Part shown: piece by piece, positions 1-6,960 of the stretch
Numbering within the stretch: position 1 is the stretch's first letter
Layout: the number at the start of each line of letters is the position of its first letter
Assembly (NCBI RefSeq): GCF_009192945.1
Contig: NZ_NSET01000025.1
Coordinates: 62,001-126,000, forward strand
Length of the DNA stretch: 64,000 nt
Source: Xanthomonas maliensis
GTDB taxonomy: Bacteria; Pseudomonadota; Gammaproteobacteria; Xanthomonadales; Xanthomonadaceae
Direction of reading: 5' to 3'
Position numbers and translations under genes: made by a program
The notes under the pieces: generated by a model
The model's database searches: none
What the model saw: only the letters and a program-made list of their open reading frames with translations
Told to the model about the DNA's origin: nothing

Positions 1-62
1 AAACCGGGCCGCGTGCGTCACCGCACCGGCATCACCCACAGTGACGCCGTCAGCAAACGCAT

Positions 63-89
63 GACCAGACCCGCAGCGCGGGCCTGGTC
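63..89. terminator. Hairpin behind the lipoprotein gene
   Basis: Two 12-base arms (GACCAGACCCGC and GCGGGCCTGGTC) pair with one mismatch around an AGC loop, about 10 bases past the stop of the minus-strand lipoprotein gene. There is no clear T-run on the minus strand, so it is only a possible terminator or transcript-end stabiliser. Confidence 0.4.
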
Positions 90-98
90 GTGATGCTT

Positions 99-431
99 TT
101 ACTTGGTCTGCACGCGCTGGTACTGCTCGCCGCCGGTATTGAGGTGACCGTTGGCCTCATCGATGACGAAGTTGACCGTCTCGCCGTCGTTGGTGACCTG
201 CAGCGCCCCGTCCTTGTACACCGCCGGATAGCTCTCGGTCTTGGGCTTGCGGCTGAAGAACCGTGGCGTCGTGCTGCGCACCATGAAGGCGTCGCCACTG
301 CGCTCGATATCCATGGTCTCCTCCTGCGTCTGCACATTGACCCAGTGACCGACGAACTTCTCACCTTCGACCTTGGCGCAACCGGCCAACAGCAGCGTTG
401 CAGCCAGGGCGGCACCCATCCACTTCATCAT
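99..431 (-). CDS. Small lipoprotein
   Basis: A 110-residue secreted lipoprotein. The chosen start gives MMKWMGAALAATLLLAGC, a short basic N-region, a hydrophobic core and an LAGC lipobox. The mature part is mostly polar and predicted to be beta-rich (GHWVNVQTQEETMDIERSGD), like small beta-barrel envelope proteins. A longer frame adds 11 upstream residues, but these would precede the signal peptide and are unlikely to be translated. The cysteine would be lipidated and the protein anchored in the cell envelope. I recognise no named family. The gene is monocistronic as far as the window shows, with a hairpin behind it. Confidence 0.75.
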   Translation of the reverse strand: MMKWMGAALAATLLLAGCAKVEGEKFVGHWVNVQTQEETMDIERSGDAFMVRSTTPRFFSRKPKTESYPAVYKDGALQVTNDGETVNFVIDEANGHLNTGGEQYQRVQTK

Positions 432-647
432 CGTCCGTTCTCCAGTTGAGGCTGGCGCGAGCATGGCGGGTGGGGGATGTACGGGAGGTCAAGGCGTGGT
501 TTGCCGCCTGAAGGGAGAGTTCGTTTGTTGGAGTGAGCGAAGTAGGGGTGTCCCCGGCCTAGGTTGGCCGCCTTGGTCGCCTACAGTTCAAAGGAATGAC
601 AGGATATGGAGGGAGCACGCCAGCGTGAGCGCCGACCGGGTACCCAG

Positions 648-1001
648 ATGTCTCGTTTAGATCATATGCAGATCTCTCATCCCTATCTCGTCCATGTTTC
701 TCGCAGCGTCGACGTGTTCAAGGTTGTGTTGAGCGATGCCTTTCCTGCGGCGTTCCGCTCCTTCGCCTTGTGGCCCGCGCTAGACGTTTGGCCTGGTTAC
801 AAAGAAGTGGAAGGTAGCATTGGCCTAGTTGACGACGATGGTGAGCGAGTTTGGCTAGGTGGTGCAGGATCCTGCATTGAGGACGCTGTCGAAGACGCGT
901 TGACGAGCTTCGTCAATTGGGTCGTGCATCCGGCGGATGTCACCGAGAAAAACTTCTGTCTGCGACCGGCGCCCCATCAAGATACCGGAGCGATCGACTG
1001 A
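648..1001 (+). CDS. Hypothetical protein, 117 residues
   Basis: A soluble, acidic protein rich in aromatic residues (FALWPALDVWPGYKEVEGS) ending in a Cys- and Pro-containing tail. There is no signal peptide or membrane segment. The start at MSRLDHMQIS is preferred over an ATG 42 bases upstream, whose extra residues are basic and unlike the rest. An ATG six codons further in is also possible. The size, acidity and setting are like those of small cytoplasmic orphan proteins such as immunity-type genes, but no family is recognised and no toxin lies next to it. Function unknown. Confidence 0.5.
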   Translation: MSRLDHMQISHPYLVHVSRSVDVFKVVLSDAFPAAFRSFALWPALDVWPGYKEVEGSIGLVDDDGERVWLGGAGSCIEDAVEDALTSFVNWVVHPADVTEKNFCLRPAPHQDTGAID

Positions 1002-1150
1002 GCGTGAGCGTGGCTGGCGGAAATAACGGTCGATGTCATGACAATGGGCTTTATAAATTGGGACGTAGCATCAGGGGCACAAGCGCGTGTGCATGCACAC
1101 AGCGCCGCATGGGCAGATGCCACCGGCCGGCAACCGGTTTCAGTCTGCGG

Positions 1151-1882
1151 CTATTCTGCGACGCCGGCGGCGGCTGACACTCGGCGCGCCGCCTCCGCAC
1201 CTTTTCGTTCGCTGTATCGATCCACCAGATAATCGCTGCGCCCACGAACCAGCAAGGTGAACTTCATCAGTTCCTCCATCACGTCCACGACGCGGTCGTA
1301 GTAGGGCGACGGCTTCATGCGACCGTTCTCGTCGAACTCCTGCCAGGCCTTGGCGACCGATGACTGGTTCGGAATGGTGACCATCCGCATCCACCGCCCC
1401 AGAACACGCAGCCCATTGACGACGTTGAAAGACTGCGAACCGCCGCAAACCTGCATCACCGCCAACGTCCTTCCCTGCGTTGGCCGCACGCTACCGTCTT
1501 CCAACGGCAGCCAGTCGATCTGGTTCTTGAACACGCCGGTGATGGTGCCGTGTCGCTCGGGCGAGACCCAGACCTGGCCCTCCGACCACTGAGACCACTC
1601 GCGTAGTTGCTGCACCTTGGGGTGGCTTTTGTCCACGCTATCCAGCATCGGCAAGTCGTGTGGATCGAAGATCCGTGTCTCCGCGCCGAGGTGCTGCAGA
1701 ATGCGCTCCGCTTCCAGCGCCAGCTTGCGACTGAAGGACTGTGGTCGCAGCGAGCCATACAAGAGCAGGATGCGGGGCGGCCGCATGTCATCGGTGCCCA
1801 GACCGGCGTGCAGCGGACCAGGGAGCAACCCGGTGTCCAGATGGACGGGCAAGTCGAAGGAGGAGTGTTTGACATCGTTCAT
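1151..1882 (-). CDS. arsH: ArsH, NADPH-dependent FMN reductase of arsenic loci
   Basis: A 243-residue flavodoxin-fold protein. The FMN phosphate loop is [19 protein letters not shown] near residue 38, and the family-typical stretches [12 protein letters not shown] and [20 protein letters not shown] follow. ArsH enzymes oxidise trivalent methyl- and phenyl-arsenicals and reduce quinones with NADPH. The length fits the family, including its variable N-terminal extension of about 30 residues. The start codon lies inside a palindrome shared with the divergent arsR, so the gene is probably repressed by that regulator. No arsB, acr3 or arsC lies next to it, so this is an isolated arsH-arsR pair rather than a full resistance operon. 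Confidence 0.9.
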   Translation of the reverse strand: MNDVKHSSFDLPVHLDTGLLPGPLHAGLGTDDMRPPRILLLYGSLRPQSFSRKLALEAERILQHLGAETRIFDPHDLPMLDSVDKSHPKVQQLREWSQWSEGQVWVSPERHGTITGVFKNQIDWLPLEDGSVRPTQGRTLAVMQVCGGSQSFNVVNGLRVLGRWMRMVTIPNQSSVAKAWQEFDENGRMKPSPYYDRVVDVMEELMKFTLLVRGRSDYLVDRYSERKGAEAARRVSAAAGVAE

Positions 1883-1905
1883 TCCACGATTCTAGAAACG
1901 TGGAA
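1882..1905. promoter_or_regulatory. Palindromic operator shared by arsH and arsR
   Basis: A 24-base palindrome has arms TTCCACG and CGTGGAA around a TTCTAGAA core. Only one base pair is mismatched. It covers the first base of arsH and the first two codons of arsR (GTG at 1900). It is the natural candidate binding site for the ArsR protein and would block both genes at once. Confidence 0.7.
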
Positions 1906-2229
1906 ACAACGAATGCAATTGCAGCCCTGGCCGCGTTGGGCCACCCCACGCGGCTGGCAATTTTTCGTCTGCTGGTCGTGGCAGGCCCCGTCGGCCGCAT
2001 GGCGGGCGACATCGGCCAGGTGCTTTGCGTCCCCGGTGCGACGCGGTCCTTCCACTTGAAGGAACTGGTGCATGCCGGCCTGGTGGAGAGCGAGAGCCAA
2101 GGCCGTTACGTCTGCTATCGCGCAAACTTCCGGGCCATGAATGGCTTGGTCGAGTACCTCACCCACAACTGCTGCGCTGGTTCGGCGAATGCCGAGTGCA
2201 CTCCGACCGATGCGCACGTCGAATGCTGA
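1900..2229 (+). CDS. arsR: ArsR-family metalloregulator
   Basis: A 109-residue winged-helix repressor. The N-terminal LAALGHPTRLAIFRLLV is the family hallmark, and the recognition helix is near GATRSFHLKELVHAGLV. The sequence differs from ArsR forms with a central CVC metal site. It has a Cys pair at 91-92 (HNCC), a Cys at 100 and a C-terminal Cys at 109, an arrangement resembling ArsR types that bind As(III) through C-terminal cysteines. The GTG start sits inside the shared operator with almost no leader, so translation may be leaderless. It is divergent from arsH by 17 bases. Confidence 0.85.
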   Translation: METTNAIAALAALGHPTRLAIFRLLVVAGPVGRMAGDIGQVLCVPGATRSFHLKELVHAGLVESESQGRYVCYRANFRAMNGLVEYLTHNCCAGSANAECTPTDAHVEC

Positions 2230-2359
2230 TTGGACGGCTGCGTACAAGAGACGGTACCGGGTTCATTGAAAGGTCAACCTGCCCCGTTTTCCCTCGCAGG
2301 ACATTGCCGGATAGCGCGTCATGGGGGTGATGGCTCCGAGCCAGTGACACACCCAGCAG

Positions 2360-2395
2360 TTGACAGGAGAGAACGATCGTTCTACCTTGTCGTCG
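2360..2395 (+). promoter_or_regulatory. tetR promoter with embedded palindrome
   Basis: TTGACA at 2360-2365 is a perfect -35 box. After 17 bases follows TACCTT (2383-2388), a weak -10. The spacer holds a perfect 14-base palindrome, AGAACGATCGTTCT at 2370-2383, a likely autoregulatory operator. Transcription would start about at the GTG codon (2395), implying a leaderless message. Confidence 0.55.
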
Positions 2396-2964
2396 TGGAC
2401 AAGACACCCAACGACACCCAACAGAAGATCCTGGCAACGGCTGAGGCCCTGATCTATCAGAACGGCATCCATGCCACCGGCATGGACCTGCTGGTGAAGA
2501 CCTCGGGCGTGGCGCGGAAAAGCATCTACCGCCACTTCGAAAACAAGGACGACGTAGCCGCGGCTGCATTGAGCGCACGCGACGTCCGCTGGCTTCAGTG
2601 GTTCAGGCAGGAATGCGACAAGGCCAATAGCCCTGAGGCACGCATCCTGCGCATGTTCACGGTGCTCAAGGGATGGTTCGAATCGGAGGGTTACCGCGGC
2701 TGTGCGTTCATCAACACCGCAGGCGAGGTCGGCGACCCCGACGATCCAATTCGCCGGATCGCCAAGCATCACAAACAGAAGTTGCTCGATTACACGCTGG
2801 AACTGACCGGGCAACTAGGTATCACGCAGTCGGACGCCCTGGCGCGTCAGCTGCTGGTGTTGATGGAAGGCGCAATCACCGTATCGCGCGTGATGGGTGA
2901 CCACGACGCCGCAGACACCGCGAGGGAGATCGCGCAGTTGTTGTTAGAACAGGCCACTCGCTAG
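2395..2964 (+). CDS. TetR/AcrR-family regulator
   Basis: A 189-residue repressor. The helix-turn-helix is at the N-terminus (QQKILATAEALIYQNGIHAT, then KTSGVARKSIYRHFENKDD), with a helical ligand domain behind it. The GTG start is chosen because it follows a -35/-10 pair at leaderless distance. Upstream in-frame residues are not conserved-looking. A perfect palindrome in the promoter suggests autoregulation. The ligand and other targets are unknown. The natural downstream neighbour has been separated by an IS5-family element whose left end starts directly after the TAG stop, so any operon partner was lost or moved. Confidence 0.85.
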   Translation: MDKTPNDTQQKILATAEALIYQNGIHATGMDLLVKTSGVARKSIYRHFENKDDVAAAALSARDVRWLQWFRQECDKANSPEARILRMFTVLKGWFESEGYRGCAFINTAGEVGDPDDPIRRIAKHHKQKLLDYTLELTGQLGITQSDALARQLLVLMEGAITVSRVMGDHDAADTAREIAQLLLEQATR

Positions 2965-4121
2965 GGAAGCTCTGAACAATCCGCTCTGATGCTCTGATTT
3001 CCTCCTCCGACCATGGAATCAGCCTCGTCGCAGGTATTTCGGCACCGCTTCCGGCGCATTCGGACGGGTTTTCTGTCCAGCGGGCGTAGTTACCCCGTGC
3101 GGCGCAGCAACTGCCGCCGCGCCAACCACAGGTTCGACAACGCGAACAGCGTCAGCGCCTGCGCCGTGTTCTTCGCCAGCCCGCGGTAGCGCACCTTCGT
3201 GTAGCCAAACTGCCGCTTGATCACCCGGAACGGATGCTCGACCTTGGCCCGCAGACTGGCCTTGAAGTGCTCCCACCGCTCGGCATGGCGACGTTCTCGC
3301 TTGTTCTTGATCGCCTTGATCGTCGATGCTTTGGCTGCGATCCAGAAGCCGGCGCCCACCTCTTTCAGCTCCTCGCGCCTGTCCGCTCCGGTGTAGCCGC
3401 TGTCGCCGCAGATCGTGTCTTCCTTGCCGTGCAGCAGCTTGTGCACCTGGGTCACGTCGGCCACGTTCGCGGCCGTGCACTCGACGTGGTGCACTAACCC
3501 GGAATCGTCATCCACGCCGATGTGCGCCTTCATCCCGAAGTACCACTGATTGCCCTTCTTGGCCTGGTGCATCTCCGGATCACGCTCGCCATCGCGGTTC
3601 TTGGTCGAACTGGGTGCTGCGATGATGGTGGCATCGACGATCGTTCCGCCGCGCAGGCTCATGCCCTTGTCCGCCAGCTTCGCGTTGACCTTGGCCAGCA
3701 TCTTCGCCGCCAGACCATGCTGTTCCAGCAGCCGGCGGAAGTTGAGGATCGTGGTCTCGTCCGGTACCGCGTCCAAACCGCCCAGCTGCGCAAAGCGGCG
3801 CATCACCGGGGTGTCGTATAGAGCCTCTTCCATCGCCGGATCGCTCAGCGCGTACCACTGCTGCAGGAAGTGGATCCGCAGCATTGTCGCCAGCGGATAG
3901 GGCTGCCGCCCCGGCCGACCCAGCTTCGGGTAGTGCGGCTCGATCAGCGCCAGCAGCGCCTTCCACGGCACCACCTGCTCCATCTCCTCCAGGAACAGCT
4001 CGCGCCGCGTGCGCTTGCGCTGGCCAAGATCCTCCGCATCACCAAACGTCAGCTGCATGATCGACATCCCACTCCGGTCGAGCCATTGTCGCGCAGGTTG
4101 GTGGCGTTGTTCAGACCTTCC
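2965..4121 (-). mobile_element. Complete IS5-family insertion sequence
   Basis: About 1157 bp bounded by imperfect inverted repeats: GGAAGCTCTGAACAA at the left, and at the right the reverse complement of GGAAGGTCTGAACAA. The flanks are CTAG (left) and CTAA (right). Both match the YTAR target preferred by the IS5 group, but they are not identical. The left flank contains the tetR stop codon. One intact transposase gene fills the element. Confidence 0.85.
3090..4067 (-). CDS. IS5-family DDE transposase
   Basis: A 325-residue transposase, full length for the IS5 group. The N-terminal region contains YPKLGRPGRQPYPLATMLRI. The DDE core shows Asp in GGTIVDATIIAAPSSTKN, Asp in CGDSGYTGADR, and the C-terminal Y-(2)-R-(3)-E-like region around HPFRVIKRQFGYTKVRYRG. 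No frameshift or stop is seen, so the element looks capable of transposition. It lies on the strand opposite to tetR and to the downstream cassettes. Confidence 0.92.
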   Translation of the reverse strand: MSIMQLTFGDAEDLGQRKRTRRELFLEEMEQVVPWKALLALIEPHYPKLGRPGRQPYPLATMLRIHFLQQWYALSDPAMEEALYDTPVMRRFAQLGGLDAVPDETTILNFRRLLEQHGLAAKMLAKVNAKLADKGMSLRGGTIVDATIIAAPSSTKNRDGERDPEMHQAKKGNQWYFGMKAHIGVDDDSGLVHHVECTAANVADVTQVHKLLHGKEDTICGDSGYTGADRREELKEVGAGFWIAAKASTIKAIKNKRERRHAERWEHFKASLRAKVEHPFRVIKRQFGYTKVRYRGLAKNTAQALTLFALSNLWLARRQLLRRTG

Positions 4122-4129
4122 CTAACGCG

Positions 4130-4618
4130 GTGGCTAGCATAAAGTGGCAGAAGCCTGGGTGCGCAATAGTGTCATTCAAGCCATGGGCCGGTGAGGTTTC
4201 ACTTGAGATGTTTGATGCAGATCTTGAGGGGACAATCGGTCCGACAGTAGCCCGTAAGATCTTTTCCCAGTTTCTGAAAGCTATCTTGGACATGCTTTCG
4301 CCGTCTTTCGCCGTGACCGATGTTCAAAGCGTGCGGGATGGAGAAGAGGTCATCTATCAGTTGGATAAAAAGCTTTTCCCTCACCGCCAATATTTCGGAT
4401 GGATGGGCTTTGTGCCGACAGAGCTCAGCCACGCCCAGATCCGCGACGCAGACGAGGTGATCGCCGTACCGGGCAAGGGAACCATCATAGTCACGGTCCC
4501 TGGACTGTTCGATCCCACCGATGCCGCGCAGGTCGAGCAGGTGCATCGGGTGGAGATGCAGCTGGCGCACTACAATCTGCTGCCAGTCACCGACCCGGAC
4601 TTGAGGGATGCCCCCTGA
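4130..4618 (+). CDS. Imm52-like candidate immunity protein, possibly truncated
   Basis: A 162-residue soluble protein. The region YFGWMGFVPTELSHAQIRDA and the later GTIIVTVPGLFDPTD and HRVEMQLAHYNLLP resemble the Imm52 family of polymorphic-toxin immunity proteins. This is recognition by eye and not certain. The reading frame opens with a GTG only 8 bases past the IS5 end, so the original start and promoter may have been removed. An internal ATG at 4208 is an alternative start. GC is lower than in the core genes. No toxin gene is adjacent. Confidence 0.55.
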   Translation: MASIKWQKPGCAIVSFKPWAGEVSLEMFDADLEGTIGPTVARKIFSQFLKAILDMLSPSFAVTDVQSVRDGEEVIYQLDKKLFPHRQYFGWMGFVPTELSHAQIRDADEVIAVPGKGTIIVTVPGLFDPTDAAQVEQVHRVEMQLAHYNLLPVTDPDLRDAP

Positions 4619-5109
4619 TCGGCGCGTGCTTCACAACGCAATACGAACTTCCGCCACGCAAGGCTTCCGTGTCCGCCCTTAATCGTCAAGCCATCCTTGA
4701 AGCAATATCCCTTTTTCGGATATTCGCGCAAGGAATCGTGCGACGAAAGTCTACGGCCAACGTCGAGGATGGGTGCCATGACGCCTTTAAAAGCTCGCAG
4801 GAAACGCCGCCGTCGCTCAGCGACACAGCGAGTGCACGACCGCGACACCACATCGCTTTACGCGTTCGGCGCCACGCTGGAGCAGATCGATCGGTTCTAT
4901 ACATTGCTACGCACGATCAGCGCGCTGGAAATAACGGGGTCAGGTGCACTTAACAAGTCAACCTGAGCCTACGGTTTCGGTGGCATCACGCGTCGCTGAG
5001 TCGCTGGACCAGGCTCCATTCCGCACATTCCGCAAGCTGTGGCACACTTGGTCCAGGCGGCAGTGCTGGGGAGCATGGTTGCACCATCCAACCTTTGCGG
5101 CCAGTCACT
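4619..5109. other. No convincing gene; possible cassette remnant
   Basis: About 490 bases between the Imm52-like gene and the first attC site. A short plus-strand frame (ATG at 4772, MTPLKARRKRRRRSATQ) reads to 4966. It is very basic at the start and ends in sequence of different composition, so I do not call it. It may be the wreck of an earlier cassette. Confidence 0.4.
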
Positions 5110-5168
5110 GCCTAACAACTCATTCAACCGAAGCTGCTTCGCAACTCGGCTTAATTTAGGCGTTAGGC
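5110..5168 (+). repeat. attC site 1
   Basis: A 59-base element with perfect outer cores GCCTAAC (5110-5116) and GTTAGGC (5162-5168). The inner arms CCGAAGC and the matching TTCGCAACTCGG form the folded bottom-strand hairpin used by integrases. This is the best-conserved site of the array. Confidence 0.9.
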
Positions 5169-5177
5169 GGGACAAAC

Positions 5178-5555
5178 ATGGACTCGCACACGATCAAGGA
5201 CTGGGCAACCGCGTACATCGCCCTCCAGCAGGACAGCGATCGCTCCCTTGATGGCCACCCCCTTTTCTGGGCAGCGGAACGCTTCATGTTTCCCGGAGAC
5301 TCTGCAAGCGTCGAGGATTGTTGGGCTGCAATCCTGGAGGTCTTGTCGCGCAATCCGCCGGAATTAGTTGTTGGCGTACTCGCGGCTGGACCGCTTGAGG
5401 ACCTTATTGATAGATATGGCCCGGAATTTATTGAGCGCATTGAGCTCCAGGCTCGTCGTGATCCGGCATTCCGCCATCTGCTCGGAGGCGTATGGACCAG
5501 CAGCACGCCAAGCATTTGGGCTCGCGTTGAGGCTGCTCGGGGTGTCGCGTGGTAG
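5178..5555 (+). CDS. DUF6869-type cassette protein
   Basis: A 125-residue soluble protein. The C-terminal half (DLIDRYGPEFIERIELQARR, then a short linker and HLLGGVWTSS) matches my memory of the DUF6869 domain found in small orphan proteins of cassettes and toxin-immunity loci. No signal peptide or membrane segment. Function unknown. The ATG follows attC site 1 by 9 bases and the stop precedes site 2 by 4 bases, the usual compact cassette layout, so expression depends on an upstream promoter that is not visible here. Confidence 0.75.
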   Translation: MDSHTIKDWATAYIALQQDSDRSLDGHPLFWAAERFMFPGDSASVEDCWAAILEVLSRNPPELVVGVLAAGPLEDLIDRYGPEFIERIELQARRDPAFRHLLGGVWTSSTPSIWARVEAARGVAW

Positions 5556-5559
5556 TGTC

Positions 5560-5620
5560 GCCTAACAATTCATTCAAGCCGACACCGCTTCGTGGCGCGG
5601 CTTAGTTCAAGCATTAGGGC
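5560..5620 (+). repeat. attC site 2
   Basis: Left core GCCTAAC at 5560-5566 and right core ATTAGGGC at 5613-5620. The inner stem is GCCGACACC and GGCGCGGC around GCTTCGT. The right core differs from site 1, as expected when it is contributed by the next cassette. Confidence 0.85.
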
Positions 5621-5624
5621 TCAC

Positions 5625-6164
5625 ATGGGAGTAGTCGTGCAGTCTGTTACAAGCGACCTCGGGGACCGCATCGTCAAGGTCAATCACGCTGGCGAGCACG
5701 GTGCCATAAGCATCTACACGGGTCAGATACTCATGGCTCGGCTGACCGCTCCACGCTTGATTTCTGAGCTTCGTGAGTTCCGGTCACACGAGCAACGACA
5801 CCTCGCCATCTTTGGCGCTGAGTTGGAACGCCGTGGCCGCCGTCGCTGCCGCAGCTACTGGCTCTGTGGCATCGGCGGTTTCGTGCTCGGGGCCACGACC
5901 GGCCTTCTTGGGTCTGGCGCTATCGCTGCTACTACTGCTGCCGTTGAGAGCGTCGTGCTCCGGCACTTGGAGAACCAAATTGCCTTACTCCAAGGCCATG
6001 ACCCTTCGGCCGTGTTGGCAATCTCAGCCATAGTCGCTGAGGAACAACAGCATCATGACCAGTCGCTTGGGCACATCCGGACTGGTGCATTCTGGCCCGG
6101 GGTTCTGACGCCTATCGTGTCTGCCTCCACGGAGATGGTTATCTGGTTGGGTATGCGGCTGTGA
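5625..6164 (+). CDS. COQ7-like di-iron hydroxylase in a gene cassette
   Basis: A 179-residue protein of the COQ7/UbiF-type carboxylate-bridged di-iron family, whose best-known members hydroxylate demethoxyubiquinone. All six expected iron ligands are visible: E24 (RIVKVNHAGEHGAI), E56 and H59 (SHEQRH), E108, and E140 and H143 (EEQQHH). A hydrophobic stretch near residues 80-105 would let it sit on the membrane, as COQ7 does. The ATG at 5625 is 5 bases after attC site 2, and the stop abuts site 3. Being mobile, it is probably a spare or specialised enzyme rather than the housekeeping ubiquinone gene. The substrate is inferred only from the family. Confidence 0.85.
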   Translation: MGVVVQSVTSDLGDRIVKVNHAGEHGAISIYTGQILMARLTAPRLISELREFRSHEQRHLAIFGAELERRGRRRCRSYWLCGIGGFVLGATTGLLGSGAIAATTAAVESVVLRHLENQIALLQGHDPSAVLAISAIVAEEQQHHDQSLGHIRTGAFWPGVLTPIVSASTEMVIWLGMRL

Positions 6165-6165
6165 G

Positions 6166-6225
6166 CCCTAACAGTTCATCCAAGCCGAAGCTATTTCGTG
6201 GCTCGACTTGGTTCAGGCGCTATGC
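6166..6225 (+). repeat. attC site 3
   Basis: Left core CCCTAAC at 6166-6172, right core GCTATGC at 6219-6225. Inner stem AGCCGAAGC and GGCTCGACTT. The right core departs from GTTRRRY, so recombination here may be weakened. Confidence 0.75.
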
Positions 6226-6428
6226 CCGGCAGGAAGTCACATGAGGGAGTCGCAAAAAACTTTCGTCGCTGCGGCCGCCCAGTCGAGGTCTACGCGGCTG
6301 ACTACGACACATTTGAGGGGATGCACTGGCTGTGCAAACTGGTCTCTTCCGCGATGGGCATTGCCATGGTCAGCTTCTGGCCCTACGTTGTGTTCGCTCA
6401 TCGCCGCAAGCAGATGGAACGCAGCTAG
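6222..6428 (+). CDS. Small membrane protein of a cassette
   Basis: A 68-residue product if translation starts at the ATG that overlaps the right core of attC site 3. A C-terminal segment, LVSSAMGIAMVSFWPYVVFA, is a good single membrane helix followed by a basic RRK stop-transfer patch. The middle (EVYAADYDTFEGMHWL) looks soluble. A second frame beginning at 6241 also stays open but has arginine- and alanine-rich shadow composition. No family recognised. Confidence 0.5.
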   Translation: MPGRKSHEGVAKNFRRCGRPVEVYAADYDTFEGMHWLCKLVSSAMGIAMVSFWPYVVFAHRRKQMERS

Positions 6429-6483
6429 AATTACGCAAAAGCCGACGCCGCTTCGCGGCGCGGCTTAGCTCCGGTGCTAGTAC
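6426..6483 (+). repeat. attC site 4, degenerate
   Basis: The inner hairpin is strong (AGCCGACGCCG and CGGCGCGGCTT around CTTCG), but the left core has decayed to roughly TAGAATTACG and the right core is GCTAGTAC. This may be an inactive site that locks two neighbouring cassettes together. Confidence 0.65.
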
Positions 6484-6485
6484 TC

Positions 6486-6884
6486 ATGTCCAAGTTCTTC
6501 GCAACGGTTGTCCTCATCCTCGGTCAAGCGCCCGCTGCGGTCCCGGCGATGGGGGCAGACCGGTTATGCACCCCGGACATTACCTGGACGGATGTGCCGC
6601 TAAACATTCGCACACAGATTGCTCAGGCGGTGGGCGGAGAGATCTCTCCCCAAGGTGGACCATTCAACTCTACGGACGTAGTGCGGGATTCGACACCTCG
6701 TGCACGCTTCTTTGGCGCTTGCCGGGAGTCAAGTCTGTGGACCATCGCCTTAGAGCGCGGCGGTATTGGGTACCACCTTGAGGTGTTCAAGTTTTCGGGT
6801 AGCGCTTTGACTGAAAAATGGACTGCATTTGTGCCAGCTAATGGCTTCACGCCGAGTGCCTTGGCTCAGAAAGATGAGCGATAA
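6486..6884 (+). CDS. Secreted cassette protein, unknown function
   Basis: A 132-residue protein with a clear Sec signal (MSKFFATVVLILGQAPAAVP, cut near AMGA). The mature part has two cysteines (LCTPDITW, FGACRESS) that could form one disulfide. Later text such as GIGYHLEVFKFSG and LTEKWTAFVPANG suggests a beta-rich periplasmic domain. The second in-frame ATG (6486) is chosen since the upstream one adds only MLVL before the basic residue. The stop codon lies inside attC site 5. No family recognised. Confidence 0.65.
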   Translation: MSKFFATVVLILGQAPAAVPAMGADRLCTPDITWTDVPLNIRTQIAQAVGGEISPQGGPFNSTDVVRDSTPRARFFGACRESSLWTIALERGGIGYHLEVFKFSGSALTEKWTAFVPANGFTPSALAQKDER

Positions 6885-6938
6885 CAACTCATTCGATCCG
6901 ACACCACTTTGGGGGTCCGCTCAGTTCATGCATTAGGC
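6879..6938 (+). repeat. attC site 5
   Basis: Left core CGATAAC at 6879-6885, right core ATTAGGC at 6932-6938. The inner stem is weaker than at other sites (ATCCGACACC against GGGGGTCCGC). The stop codon of the secreted protein lies in the left core. Confidence 0.75.
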
Positions 6939-6960
6939 CAGCACCAAACATCTTCGGGAT

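Noticed and set aside
1151-2229. Complete arsenic resistance operon
   Set aside because: Only arsH and arsR are present; no arsenite efflux pump or arsenate reductase is adjacent.
4697-4966. Gene in the gap before the cassette array
   Set aside because: Very basic start, abrupt change of composition and no cassette-like attC directly behind it.
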